A stretch of DNA of 60,000 nt from Lineus longissimus. Taxonomy: Eukaryota; Nemertea; Pilidiophora; Heteronemertea; Lineidae. How positions within the stretch are numbered: position 1 is the first letter of the stretch; each line of letters begins with the position of its first letter. The stretch covers positions 7,194,001 through 7,254,000 of the forward strand of contig NC_088314.1 in the NCBI RefSeq assembly GCF_910592395.1, read 5' to 3'. The notes under the pieces were generated by a model that ran no database searches, was not told the DNA's origin, and saw nothing but the letters and a program-made list of their open reading frames with translations. The position numbers and the translations under genes are program-made. Shown in pieces: positions 41,730 through 53,000 of the stretch.

Positions 41730-44700
41730 CTTAAACAAGAATAAGACAAGTTACATATCTCAAATTTGATGATAAATGGAACTACACAAACTCAGGGGGG
41801 ATACTAACGGGTTTTTCATTTCCCTCACGGCCTCTATGGGGTGCTTGCTTGTGTTGACTGGAATTTTCAAATGCTCAAAACTTTTATTTTTAAGAGCGAA
41901 CAGAAAGTAACTATGGAAAAAAAGCCTTGTATTATTGTGACCTACTTGTACATAACACTATTCGTTGCACACTTAGTGATTTACAATTAGGAAAACGAGA
42001 AATTGACATGTTATTAGGACAAAAACATATGAGTTATGGGGAATTAATACAACAGTAAAGAAGGAAATAATATATGAACCTAATTACCAGTTATTGTTAA
42101 TGTTACCTAGTAATTTTGCAAGCAAAATTACTTTTTGATTACTTTTTGATTAAAAACAACATTATTTAGGTTTACACTTACAACCCAACGATCTCTCTTA
42201 TTCTCATATTCAGTAAAAAAAATTATTATACATTCTGATAAATGTTATCTCGAAAGCGTGAGATGAGGTTTCTTATCTGTCACCTACCATTTTCATTGCA
42301 GACCTTGACCGCTGTGAAGTTCGAAACCGGGGTATTCTCGTCATTCGGGGTTAGATCGTGATAGAATGTAAAATGAAGTTTGTCATTCTCGGCTTCGTAA
42401 GAGACGGCTTTGCATAAATCGTCAATGCGGCACGAATACTCTCCCGCGTTGAAGCTTTTTTCATATCTGAAATTAATCATAATGATGCCATTTATCGATG
42501 TAGCTGCTAGAAGCATACTGCAATATAAATCGCAACTGCGGTTATTAAACATGGCCTATATTGCTGTTTGAACGCCAACCTCGGCATTCCATTCTACTTC
42601 TGTCAAACCGCAAATAACACTTCTTTACTTGCACGTTTTCTTTTTTCAAACTGCGAACGATATGGTACAAACACACATCATTAGAAACTATCAACAAATA
42701 TTGCACCTAAATCTGATGCTTTTGGAATTTACCAATCCCTTTTCCTTACATGTTCCCCTAATACATTACACGTTTTAATTTGTTCTCTCTTTCCTCGACT
42801 CCCCTGCGATTTGAAGGGCAACAGCGGCATTTCAGAAACAATTCTATTGCTGTCAAAACCTAAACACATGGTAACTCATTCCTCGTACAAGATTTCTCTT
42901 TCGACCTTAACGTAGGGAATGCATAGTTTAGTGCATTACATGTATACATATAAATCAGATATTCCGTTTAAATGTGACAATTAAAAATCATTTAGCTACT
43001 GTTAAATGTATGTTCCATTCATATAATTCCATAAATGCCCCTCCTTCTCCATACATGTTCCCCTCCTAAATTCCGTGATAAAGTTGTCTTATTTTGTAAT
43101 TTTGACGAACCTCATAACTCTGTATGCAAACTTCTTTGAAGGCTGACGCATTGCTCCGAATCTTAGGGGACACAGAATTTGCTTTCGAGGTGGCAAGTGA
43201 TTCACTGAAGGCAAAGAGTTGTTTGATTTAATAGAGCGGCAAAAGGGAAGATTACAATCAGAATAGTTTACGAAGTTCTTCTTCAAGGATTTTTATGGTG
43301 GCTGCCATAACGATATTTCAATATGGCCGCCCAAATAACGAAGGTTTGTCCATATCTTTAATTCTAGAACAGAATTCAAGTGTCCCATTTGTTTCCTGTG
43401 TCAGGAAACATTATATAATGGGTCTAAATGTATCAGAAATTGGTCCGACGACCGCTACATGTGTTATTAGAATGGTCGTCATATCTTTTTATCCCTCATT
43501 TTTTAGTCCTATTTACAGCAAAAAGAAGAGTACTAATTGGTGTATGACAATTCGTTGACACTGTTCAATTGTGACTCCATTCTACTTTGATTGGTCTTTC
43601 TTACTGTCCTTAAGTTTAGGGAAGGTAACGCAAATGTCAACTTACGGTTCTTCAAAAATGGGCACTTCTTTTCAAACATTACGCAGCAGTCACCCCCGGA
43701 TATGTAGCCCATCACGAAAGCCCTTCTCGGGTGAATCCTACACTCTCTCGTCTCGTTCTTAAATGTGGCGCTGTCGCAAACAGTTACTTCTTCGCATTTC
43801 GCAGCACATTCGCCTTCTGTCTTGATATCCGGTAGCGGCTCCCAACTTCCGGCCAACATCATAGCGTCGTTGACCCTGGTCATGGTGCAGTTCCGAAGGG
43901 CAACTTCAATATTGCCGCCGGCATTTTCTTCTGAAACTGTGCACGTAAGAGTTCAAATCAAAGTCGATTTTTTTTCCGCATGAATTTTTCAAGGTATTGA
44001 TTGGACGTCAATTAAGTGTCGACCAATAGATTGCATTCGATTAATTTGGACACACCTTGTCTGACGTTTTTGAGTATTTCCGTTTCAGACTGGTTTTCCT
44101 CATTATTTGGGGGATGCTAAAAAGAGATTGACACATTTCTGTCTGTGTCATATTGAAAATTCATGGTTTAACTAGCTGTCAGTTGTTTGCGAATTCTCTG
44201 GTCGAAAATGTGGAAAAGTCAAAATGTTACACCTATACCAAAGGTGTTGAACAGTTATACCTATTCCTGTTTGGATACTAACTACATTTCCTTGTGCGTA
44301 CGTCAAGCGTCTTCAATAAAAGGGACGTTAATAGATCATTAGATAGTCCCGGCATGGGTATGACGTATCCGTATCGAAATGACGTACCAACGCGATACGG
44401 ATACGTTACAGATACGTCTTCATTTTTAGTTCCGGCAGTGCCACCTTTCCGTGTGAAACGCCGTCATGGTAAGTCCACAGCCTCCGGATTTTTCGTCATT
44501 TCGAAGCATTTGCAAATCCTTCTTTTCTTCACCAAATTTACAAATTTTACAAATCCAAACACATCAAACGTGATCTACACAACCTGTAAAACCATATTAC
44601 TGGTTTGAAACAGTTAAATATACCACAATTAAGCCGAAAAACCAATACGTACAGCGACTCCGTGTGAAATACGATCCAAACGTAAATACCTATTCGTCTG

Positions 44701-45656
44701 CCGTGTGCGTAATGAGAAGACGGCACGAACTGATGACGTCATACGCAAATTCGATACGGATACGTCATACGGGCGGGAAATTTGAACTTGCCGGAACTAT
44801 CTAATGACTTATCACGGATTCTTATACGTATACGCATCAAAATGTATACAATATTCGTCCTCTTTCTACAGAGTTTTATCGGCGTACTTACGTGATAAAA
44901 TGCGGTTCTCAATCACTCTAATATAGGAAATCTTACCCATTTTGTTATGGAAGTGATAATTCCTGATGTAAGTGTCGACCAAAAGGGGGCACTCGCTGGT
45001 CTTCAGCCAACAGTAACTGCGGCTACCCAAGTCGTTAAACAGGAAACTCTTACAGTTGGGTAATGCGTTACATCTCGCCGCACACACGCCTAGTGTTGTT
45101 TGCTTAATCGACTCAATGTCGTGTCCAGGGCAGTCTCCATTTCGATGAGTGTATCCCTCCAGTTGGCTAAACTCTGTGATAAAAAAAATAATATTCGTTG
45201 GTAATCGTTATCAACAGTTGGTTAAGTACTTTAATTACATCATGGTGAATAATGATGCGGTTTCGCAGGCTTTCGTTTTGTATCACTCGTATTACTTTTA
45301 CCGGCTCTTCTTGCTTGTTACGTAACATCTGACATTTCTTTCCAAAGGCGGGATACCAGCCGTAGGCGGATTATAATAATGATAATAATGAGACTTAGTA
45401 TTATGAATCAAATCTTCAAGCTTCAAGAGTCTGAGCTTCATAAGGGAGGCACCCGCTTCGTTTCAGAGGGACGAAAGAGGACTCTCTGCGCCCAAAGCCG
45501 AACGAAGAACCTGACAGATTGCGAAACTTGACGATTTCAGGAATTTAAAATGTAAACGTAGTAATAAATCGCAAGCAGACTGTCGATAAATTTCCACTTA
45601 CCATCGGCAATTACCATTGCATTCAGCAGGCAGGAGATCAAAATGAAATAGAACAT
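41461..45656 (-). CDS. Secreted multi-PAN/apple domain protein (complete, 5 exons)
   Basis: The five exons are 45602-45656, 44937-45173, 43646-43930, 42288-42506 and 41461-41729. Together they give 1,065 coding bases, or 354 residues plus a TAG stop. All four introns are phase 1, with GT donors and AG acceptors, and every junction keeps frame. The N-terminus MFYFILISCLLNAMVIADG is a clear signal peptide. Exons 2, 3 and 5 each encode a Cys-rich PAN/apple-like module. Exon 4 encodes a 73-residue module that I cannot assign, although it has a PAN-like half pattern. No transmembrane segment is visible, so the product is probably secreted. PAN/apple modules bind proteins or carbohydrates; the ligand here is unknown. 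The gene is head-to-head with the cassette-array gene at 47026, whose first two exons are paralogous. The acceptor of exon 4 could also be three bases further in. Confidence 0.85.
41860..41898 (-). repeat. CACTCTTA-family repeat end in intron 4 of the PAN gene
   Basis: Read on the minus strand from 41898, CGCTCTTAAAAATAAAAG followed by TTTTGAGCATTTGAAAATTCC matches the terminal motif of the dispersed family (compare 18696). It is an insertion relic within the intron between exons 4 and 5. Confidence 0.4.
42288..42506 (-). CDS. Exon 4 of minus-strand PAN gene: unassigned module
   Basis: The acceptor is TTCTAG (or the next AG three bases on, start 42503) and the donor is GGTAGGTG. The exon encodes TSINGIIMINFRYEKSF, then EYSCRIDDLCKAVSYE, then a stretch ending NFTAVKVCNENG. 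Three cysteines and the LCKAVSYE string recall the second half of a PAN module, but I would not assign a family. In-frame stops upstream rule out a longer exon in this phase. Confidence 0.75.
43646..43930 (-). CDS. Exon 3 of minus-strand PAN gene: second PAN-like module
   Basis: The exon starts after GTTTCAG and ends before GTAAGTT, phase 1 on both sides. It reads ENAGGNIEVALRNCTMTRVN, then TEGECAAKCEEVTVCDSATF, then ECRIHPRRAF, and ends with GGDCCVMFEKKCPFLKN. The CAAKCEEVTVCDSATF stretch is the usual PAN helix-strand core. An NCT site offers N-glycosylation. Confidence 0.8.
44337..44806. mobile_element. MITE in intron 2 of the minus-strand PAN gene
   Basis: The ends are inverted copies: CATTAGATAGTCCCGGCA on the left, and CATTAGATAGTTCCGGCA as the reverse complement of the right. 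Further in, TATGACGTATCCGTATCGA occurs near both ends in opposite orientation, along with other CGTATC/GATACG motifs. The length is about 470 bp. I found no convincing target duplication, so the superfamily is not assigned. It contains no transposase and lies wholly between exons 3 and 2. Confidence 0.75.
44937..45173 (-). CDS. Exon 2 of minus-strand PAN gene: PAN/apple domain
   Basis: The exon starts after ATCACAG and ends before GTAAGA, phase 1 on both sides. It reads EFSQLEGYTHRNGDC..., then CAARCNALPNCKSFLFN, then YCWLKTSECPLL and NYHF. The CxxxC..NCKSF..YCWLK pattern is that of PAN_1/apple modules. By hand alignment about 42 of 75 positions are identical to exon 2 of the plus-strand gene (47365-47616), which shows the two are paralogous. 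Confidence 0.85.
45602..45656 (-). CDS. Exon 1 of minus-strand PAN gene: signal peptide
   Basis: The exon encodes MFYFILISCLLNAMVIAD plus the first base of the next codon. The hydrophobic core FYFILISCLLNAMVIA is followed by a small-residue cleavage context. It ends GATG before GTAAGT, a consensus donor, in phase 1. This ATG was chosen because it is the only one that gives a signal peptide joined in frame to the PAN exon. Confidence 0.85.
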
Positions 45657-47025
45657 CTCCTTTTTTGGATTGTCCAATCTGCGATGATATCCTGCTGTCG
45701 ATGACCGAATGCAACAAGTAACTTTGAACTTATATTACTATTCACTAATTGCAGGACAATTGGACTATTATCAGCGGAATTGCATGGAAGACTAATTCAG
45801 AATGATTACGGTACAATTATATAAAATTGCTGATATGATTTTAAGCATGTAAAATGTCACTACTGCAAAAATTCCTATTGCCTATTGTGTCTGATATGAT
45901 GAAATGTACCGTTCACTGATTGAAAGACAATACTTGTGCATGTAGGACTATAATTAGCGAATTTGAAGACAGCTTCACAATATTTGTGAGACGTCACTTA
46001 TGCTAAAACTCCAATTACCCTCAGCTCTGACCGGTACTTCCACCAAACAGTAACTGAAAAAACACTGTCCAGGACTAGTGCCAAACAAATATGTCTCACT
46101 TTACTGATAACCCCTTACTCACAGTGAACAAGTGAGAGCGAAGCCATTCTCTGCCAGGCCCTTCGAGTGAACGCTTCCAGATCTAAAATCAATGATGTTA
46201 TATGACTAGAATGTGTAATCACAGGGCTTTTGTCTGTCCCATTACACCAGATAAAGCAACAGCAAGTTGGATCAAACTTTGCTCAGACTTTGCTGAACCA
46301 GCCAAAATGATACCCAAAGTGAACCATAAGTTTGTGGGTGGTGCAATCTAAAAATGACGATTTTGACATTTAAATACTATTGATAGATTGAAATGTCAAC
46401 CTATTTCCTGTAGTTCACATATTGCCGAGTCGATAAAATCGTATAATTGTGTTGCAATTATAGTCCATTCGTAAATCCATTCGTTAATGTCCTGTCCGCA
46501 TCGCTTGGGGCTCTGGAGCGCGAACTACTTGTCGGATTTCTTTGAAGTTTGTTTTTTATTAGTTTTCATCACCTCAAAACAAATAGGACTTTGTCATTTA
46601 AGCAAAAATGGATTTTTTTGTATGCATTTGTGTACATTGACGTAGTGCATTGAATTTGGACATTTTCCGCTCTTTACTATTTATTCTCGACCAATCTGGA
46701 CGAAATGTTCAGGTTATCATTTTTTTGTGTTTATCTACGCATGTGCTAAGAATGAATGCAAGATCTCCAGAAAAAAAAGCCAATTTAGGGGACCTTTCAA
46801 ATGACCACTGGACTTTGATGACAAGGATGAATTAAAAACAAGCTCCAGAAATCCGACCAGTAGTTCCAAACAACGCGTACATAATATTTGCGAATGGACT
46901 ATAGCCGTAAATAGACCAAAATAGAACCAATAGATAGGCAGTTTGTCTCTCTCTCCACTGGGACTTGGTGAGGAGAGTCTGACCAAATACTTAGCTTAGC
47001 GAAATAAGACCTTCAGAAACTTAAA
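45657..47025. promoter_or_regulatory. Shared intergenic region of two divergent genes
   Basis: About 1.37 kb separates the start codons of the two head-to-head genes and probably carries both promoters. Apart from the TATA-like AATATAAG on the minus side and a CCAAT motif near 46926 on the plus side, no regulatory element is obvious. The open frames at 46650-46986 on both strands have no domain-like content and are not called. Confidence 0.4.
45729..45736 (-). promoter_or_regulatory. Possible TATA box of the minus-strand PAN gene
   Basis: On the minus strand AATATAAG lies about 75 bases upstream of the ATG at 45656, a reasonable place for a TATA element with a short 5' leader. The assignment rests on motif and distance only. 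Confidence 0.35.
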
Positions 47026-47085
47026 TGGAGGTTTTCATTTTTCTTTTCGGTTGCTGCTTATTGACGCCGTTTGTCGCCGGTGATG
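47026..47085 (+). CDS. Exon 1 of cassette-array gene: signal peptide, apparent one-base deletion
   Basis: The exon ends GATG before GTAAGTAG, the same junction as in the paralogous minus-strand gene. The frame that joins exon 2 reads FLFGCCLLTPFVAGD, a good signal-peptide core and cleavage region. The nearby ATG (47026, MEVF...) is in a frame that meets TGA after 12 codons. The two frames differ by one base within the T-runs at 47033-47047. The signal-peptide frame itself has no ATG back to an in-frame TAG at 46998. Either one T is missing here (sequencing error or real lesion) or the true start lies in an unseen upstream exon. Confidence 0.55.
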
Positions 47086-50000
47086 GTAAGTAGATGCTAT
47101 GACAAGGTTTTGTGTAGTATATATTGCGAGGTTGAACATATTTCTCCCAACGTCAGTGTTGTTGTCAGTAGTTTTTCGATCTATTGGTAACTCTTTCTGA
47201 TCATGTCCGAAGATCGCCGCGGCACCTCACCTAGCAATTGAATTCACATATTATGCCGAATTCACTGAGTATGGAGGAATATCCGTCGTTTGAAATTTTG
47301 GCAACTTTGGTTCTAGACGATTTCAGTGTGACAAAATTCTTTTATGCCCTGATTTCTGTTAAAGATCTGTTACCATCGGAACTCCGGGTCGACGGTTACA
47401 CGCATCGTATCGGAGACTGCGTTGGCAGCGACATCACGAAGATCACTAAGACAACGGTAGCGGAGTGTGCGAGAGAGTGTAACGCCTTGGAAAACTGCAA
47501 GTCCTTCTTGTACAACAGCAGGTGGTACGCAGGAAATTACTGTTGGCTAAAGAATAGTGCGTGTCCGCGGTTGACATGGGAGGCTTCGACCAATTACCAC
47601 TTCTATACAAAGACAGGTAAGGATCAGTCCTTCGAATGAGACGTATAACCGAGGTTGCTTGTATCTGGTGTCTATGTTAGTGCAAGCAAAAGTCCTCACC
47701 AAGTGAAAAACATGAGTAGCTTGCGTGGAGTACTCTACCTCTGGCCAAAGTCGGAGTCACGAGGCCAATAAACCCAATTGGCGCCTAAAACCGTAATGGC
47801 ACGTATAAAACGTTCATCCCGCCTTGAACGGAGGAGGAATGCTTTCTGGAGGCTAATCGCCTACAAGTGCAAAGCGAAAGCTGAAGAAGGAGAAGAAGTA
47901 GACAGGTTAGGATGTAGTGTGGATTCCACCTTCGGCCTTGGTAACGATGGATTTGCCGTCGTTTCCTTCAGTACCTCCAGTCAGTCTAAAGGCCCTTGCA
48001 CACATGAGATCTCTCCAGTGTGAGACATTGCAAGCGAAATTCCTGATGAATATACGATTTTTAAATGGCCGGGTCTATTTGGCAAGCCGCTCGCCGAACA
48101 GGCATCTTTTTTTGTCCTGTTTGAAGAGCCGCTTGCCAAACAGCACTAAAAAGCCACCCTGTTCGGCCAGCCGGGCTTGCCAAACAGGCAAAAAATTTGC
48201 CCTGTTTGGCGAGCTGGAGACTTTACTTTAATATCAATGAGTTCGGCTCTCCATTCAGGACAAGAAAAAGTCGCTGTTTGGTAAGCCGGGCTTGCCAAGT
48301 AGTCACTTCCTTTTTAAATATGACTACCATATTCTCAAAGGTAATGAATGTGATATCGCACTTTCCGTCCAAGTTGATTATCAATAGTCCAAAAAGTGAC
48401 TCTTATTTTTTTATCTAGAGCGTGGTTTTCGTCGCTATGGGTTTTTTTCGTATTTATTTCAAGTATTAAAGGTGTAGGCCGTTCGTATCAAATCGCATTT
48501 TCTTGTAGCCATGTTAATTATCTTTAACTCATATTTCTTTCCTATTAGATGAAGTTCAAGTAGTTAACGCTACTGAAACAATCTATTCAGTGAGTGACTG
48601 CCTGAGTTCCGGCAACTGCTGGGTTAGGTACAACTTCTCGGCACCTTCGACCTGGAATGATTGCGCTGGGGGAGCAAAGTACGTCAAGAAGACTAGCTAT
48701 TCCGGGGGGAGGTTCTTGGGAGTGGAACTCTGCTCCCCGACAAAGTAGGTATACGGTTCTGAACTGAATGCTTTCTCTCATAGCTGTTTTATTCAGTCTG
48801 CCGTCAAAAGGTAGCGGGATGGGGAAGACGGGGCAAAGTGGATCACGAATGCTGGATACTAAGAGAGGATGCTCGTAGACACGGAACTCTGCTGTCCGGG
48901 AAAAAGCTAGGTACATCTATCATGTTCGTACACGGTACTGAAATTCTACTACAGCTGCCAAATTCATTCAATCTGCAAGAGCCTTCTTAATTCAGGAGAA
49001 CCAAAATCGTTAACTATTCAGACATCAGCAACTAAAAACTTCTTAATCATTGGTTACAAATATATTATGGTTTCTCAACATATGATGTGAACATAGTTCG
49101 TTGAATTTTCTGATTGATCGTGATACGTGGCTCAACATTCCAAATTTAGGTACAAGTTGTTCCTCTCCAACGATCTTACCTCAGAGTACAAACACATTGC
49201 CGATGGTTCCGGCTTTGGAGATGATCACTGCGAGTTTATGGGTGGCGAAAGGGATGATTCAAGAGCCTCGAGAGAAGGAACAGCACATGCTCCAAAAGCA
49301 ATAGGTAAACAAAATGCCTAAAGAATCGAAAACTAATTACATCGCCTGCAAGCCATTGCTGCTATACATACAACACTCATCGCTTCTCGACACAATCTCG
49401 TTCGTTCACCAGGCTTTGCTCTGTTAATAAGAATTCGTACTAGTTTCGTTGCAGGTCGTGCTACATACTGAGTTCTTTTTAAAGCTTTGATCTGGGTTCT
49501 CTGCAAATGGTGTCTTCTGGCGTATTTTAAAGCTAACATTAACGCGGCGGCAGTGTCTTTTCAATTCTCTACATTCAATACAGGCATTGGCGTGTTCCTT
49601 TTGCAGGTTTTCGTCGATCACACTGGGGTGACCTTGTAGGATATGGCAAGATCGGGCGAGCGAACGGCTTCTGGTACTACCCAAAGTCTTACACATGCGG
49701 CGTAACAGTCCCTGGTTCTGCCAGGGTTATTGAGTACAGTAGTTCTCCCGGTGAAACTTTTGTGACATCTACCATAACACCTACAACAACGGTAGTCTCT
49801 AGTGATACTACATCAACAACAGGTAAATCCTTTCCAGAAAATAATTACATGTAGCTTGGCTAATGCTAGGAGTTTTTGGCGACGAATGAAAGTCGCCAAA
49901 TTCAAAATTTAGCCAACGGGAGGAAGGGGCTTTCCGTCGCTAAGGTTTTTTTCGTATTAATTTCAAGTATTAAAGGTTTACGCAGTTCGTATCAAATTGC

Positions 50001-53000
50001 ATTTTCTTATCATCAAGTCAATTAATTATAACTGATTTTTCTTTCGTATCAGAGCAATTACAAGTAGTTAACGCTACTGAAACAAGCTATTCAGTGAGTG
50101 ACTGCCTGAGTTCCGGCAACTGCTGGGTTAGGTACAACTTCTCGGCACCTTCGACCTGGAATGATTGCGCTGGGGGAGCAAAGTACGTCAGGAAGACTAA
50201 CTATTCCGAGGGGAGGTTCTTGGGAGTGGAACTCTGCTCTCCGACAAAGTAGGTATACGGTTGCTTTCTGTCATAGCTGTTTCATTCAGTCGGCCGTCAA
50301 AAGGCTGCGGGATGGGGAAGAGGGGGCAAAGTGGGTCAAGAAGGCTGGATACTAAGAGAGGATGTTCGTAGACAAGGAACTCTGCTCTCCGGCAGAAAGA
50401 AGGTACATGTATCATGTTCGTACACGGTACTGACATCCTTCTACAGCTGCCAAAATCATTCAATCTGCCAGAGCCTTCTTGATTCAGGAGAACGAAAATC
50501 ATTAACTATTCAGACATCAGTAACTAGAAATTGCTTAATCATTGGCTACAAATATATTGTGGTTTTCACAAATATGTTATGGTGGAATTTTCTGATTTAT
50601 CCTGAGACGTGGCTCAACATTCCCAATTTAGGTACAAGTTGTTCCTCTCCAACGATCTTACCTCAGAGTACAAACACATTGCCGATGGTGACGGCATTGG
50701 AGAGGATCACTGCGAGTTTATTGGTGGCGAAGCGGAGAATGCAAGGGCCTCGAAAGAAGGAGCAAAATATGCTCCAAGCGCAATGGGTAACATAATTCCT
50801 CAACGATCGAAAACTAATTACATCACGATCGAGTCAAATTCAGCATTGCAATACCTTGCTGCTATACAAGCAACACTTATCACTTCTCGATACAATCTCG
50901 TTCGTTCACAATGTTTTCCTCTGTAAATAAGAGTTCGTAGTCGTTTTTTAACAGGTCCTGCTGCGTACTGAGTTTTTTAGCTTTAAGCTGGGTTCTCTGC
51001 AAGTGGTATCTTCTGGCGTATTTTAAAGCTACCATTTTCTCGGTGGCACGTCTTTTCAATTCTCTTCCTTAAATGAATAGAATTAAAAACATGTATTACC
51101 ATGTTACTTTTGAAGGTTTTCGTCGACACAAATGGGGTGGGGCTCTGATATATGGCAAGATCGGTCGAGCGAACGGCTTCTACTACTACCCAAAGTCTTA
51201 CACATGCGGCGTAACAGTCCCTGGTTCAGACAGGGTTATTGAGTACAGTAGTTCTCCCGGTGAAACTTTTGTGACATCTACCATAACACCTACAACAACG
51301 GTAGTCTCTACTGATACTACATCAACAACAGGTAAATCCTTTCCAGAAAATAATTATTTGTAGCTTGGCTAATGCTAGGAGTTTTTGGCGACGAATGAAA
51401 GTCGCCAAATTCAAAATTTAGCCAACGGGAGGAAGGGGCTTTCCGTCGCTAAGGTTTTTTTCGTATTAATTTCAAGTATTAAAGGTTTACGCAGTTCGTA
51501 TCAAATTGCATTTTCTTATCACCAAGTCAATTAATTATAACTGATTTTTCTTTCGTATCAGAGCAATTACAAGTAGTTAACGCTACTGAAACAAGCTATT
51601 CAGTGAGTGACTGCCTGAGTTCCGGCAACTGCTGGGTTAGGTACAACTTCTCGGCACCTTCGACCTGGAATGATTGCGCTGGGGGAGCAAAGTACGTCAG
51701 GAAGACTAACTATTCCGAGGGGAGGTTCTTGGGAGTGGAACTCTGCTCTCCGACAAAGTAGGTATACGGTTGCTTTCTGTCATAGCTGTTTCATTCAGTC
51801 GGCCGTCAAAAGGCTGCGGGATGGGGAAGAGGGGGCAAAGTGGGTCAAGAAGGCTGGATACTAAGAGAGGATGTTCGTAGACAAGGAACTCTGCTCTCCG
51901 GCAGAAAGAAGGTACATGTATCATGTTCGTACACGGTACTGACATCCTTCTACAGCTGCCAAAATCATTCAATCTGCCAGAGCCTTCTTGATTCAGGAGA
52001 ACGAAAATCATTAACTATTCAGACATCAGTAACTAGAAATTGCTTAATCATTGGCTACAAATATATTGTGGTTTTCACAAATATGTTATGGTGGAATTTT
52101 CTGATTTATCCTGAGACGTGGCTCAACATTCCCAATTTAGGTACAAGTTGTTCCTCTCCAACGATCTTACCTCAGAGTACAAACACATTGCCGATGGTGA
52201 CGGCATTGGAGAGGATCACTGCGAGTTTATTGGTGGCGAAGCGGAGAATGCAAGGGCCTCGAAAGAAGGAGCAAAATATGCTCCAAGCGCAATGGGTAAC
52301 ATAATTCCTCAACGATCGAAAACTAATTACATCACGATCGAGTCAAATTCAGCATTGCAATACCTTGCTGCTATACAAGCAACACTTATCACTTCTCGAT
52401 ACAATCTCGTTCGTTCACAATGTTTTCCTCTGTAAATAAGAGTTCGTAGTCGTTTTTTAACAGGTCCTGCTGCGTACTGAGTTTTTTAGCTTTAAGCTGG
52501 GTTCTCTGCAAGTGGTATCTTCTGGCGTATTTTAAAGCTAACATTTTCTCGGTGGCACGTCTTTTCAATTCTCTTCCTTTAATGAATAGAATTAAAAACA
52601 TGTATTACCATGTTACTTTTGAAGGTTTTCGTCGACATAAATGGGGTGGGGCTCTGATATATGGCAAGATCGGTCGAGCGAACGGCTTCTACTACTACCC
52701 AAAGTCTTACACATGCGGCGTAACAGTCCCTGGTTCAGACAGGGTTATTGAGTACAGTAGTTCTCCCGGTGAAACTTTTGCGACATCTACCATAACACCT
52801 ACAACAACGGTGGTCTCTACTGATACTACATCAACAACAGGTAAATCATTTCAAGAAAATAATTATTTGTAGCTTGGCTAATGCTAGGATTTTTTGGCGA
52901 CGAATGAAAGGCGCCAAATTCGAAATTTAGCCAACGGGAGGAAGGGGCTTTCCGTCGCTAAGGTTTTTTTCGTATTAATTTTAAGTATTAAAGGTTTACG

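Noticed and set aside
37963-41898. A single 3.9 kb transposon bounded by the two CACTCTTA ends
   Set aside because: The right end lies inside an intron of the PAN gene and the interval contains that gene's last exon; two independent relics are simpler.
50197-50502. 101-codon minus-strand frame repeated in every cassette
   Set aside because: It is the antisense of exon A plus the relic exon and recurs only because the cassette recurs; no start context or splice logic.
50331-50795. 154-codon plus-strand frame crossing the A-B intron
   Set aside because: It reads through the intron in a frame different from exons A and B; the spliced frame is better supported by phase and by conserved cysteines.
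52389-52601. Minus-strand frames with RELKRRATEKMLALKYARRY, recurring between exons B and C
   Set aside because: They lie in the B-C intron, vary in length between units and have no independent start; intron shadow.
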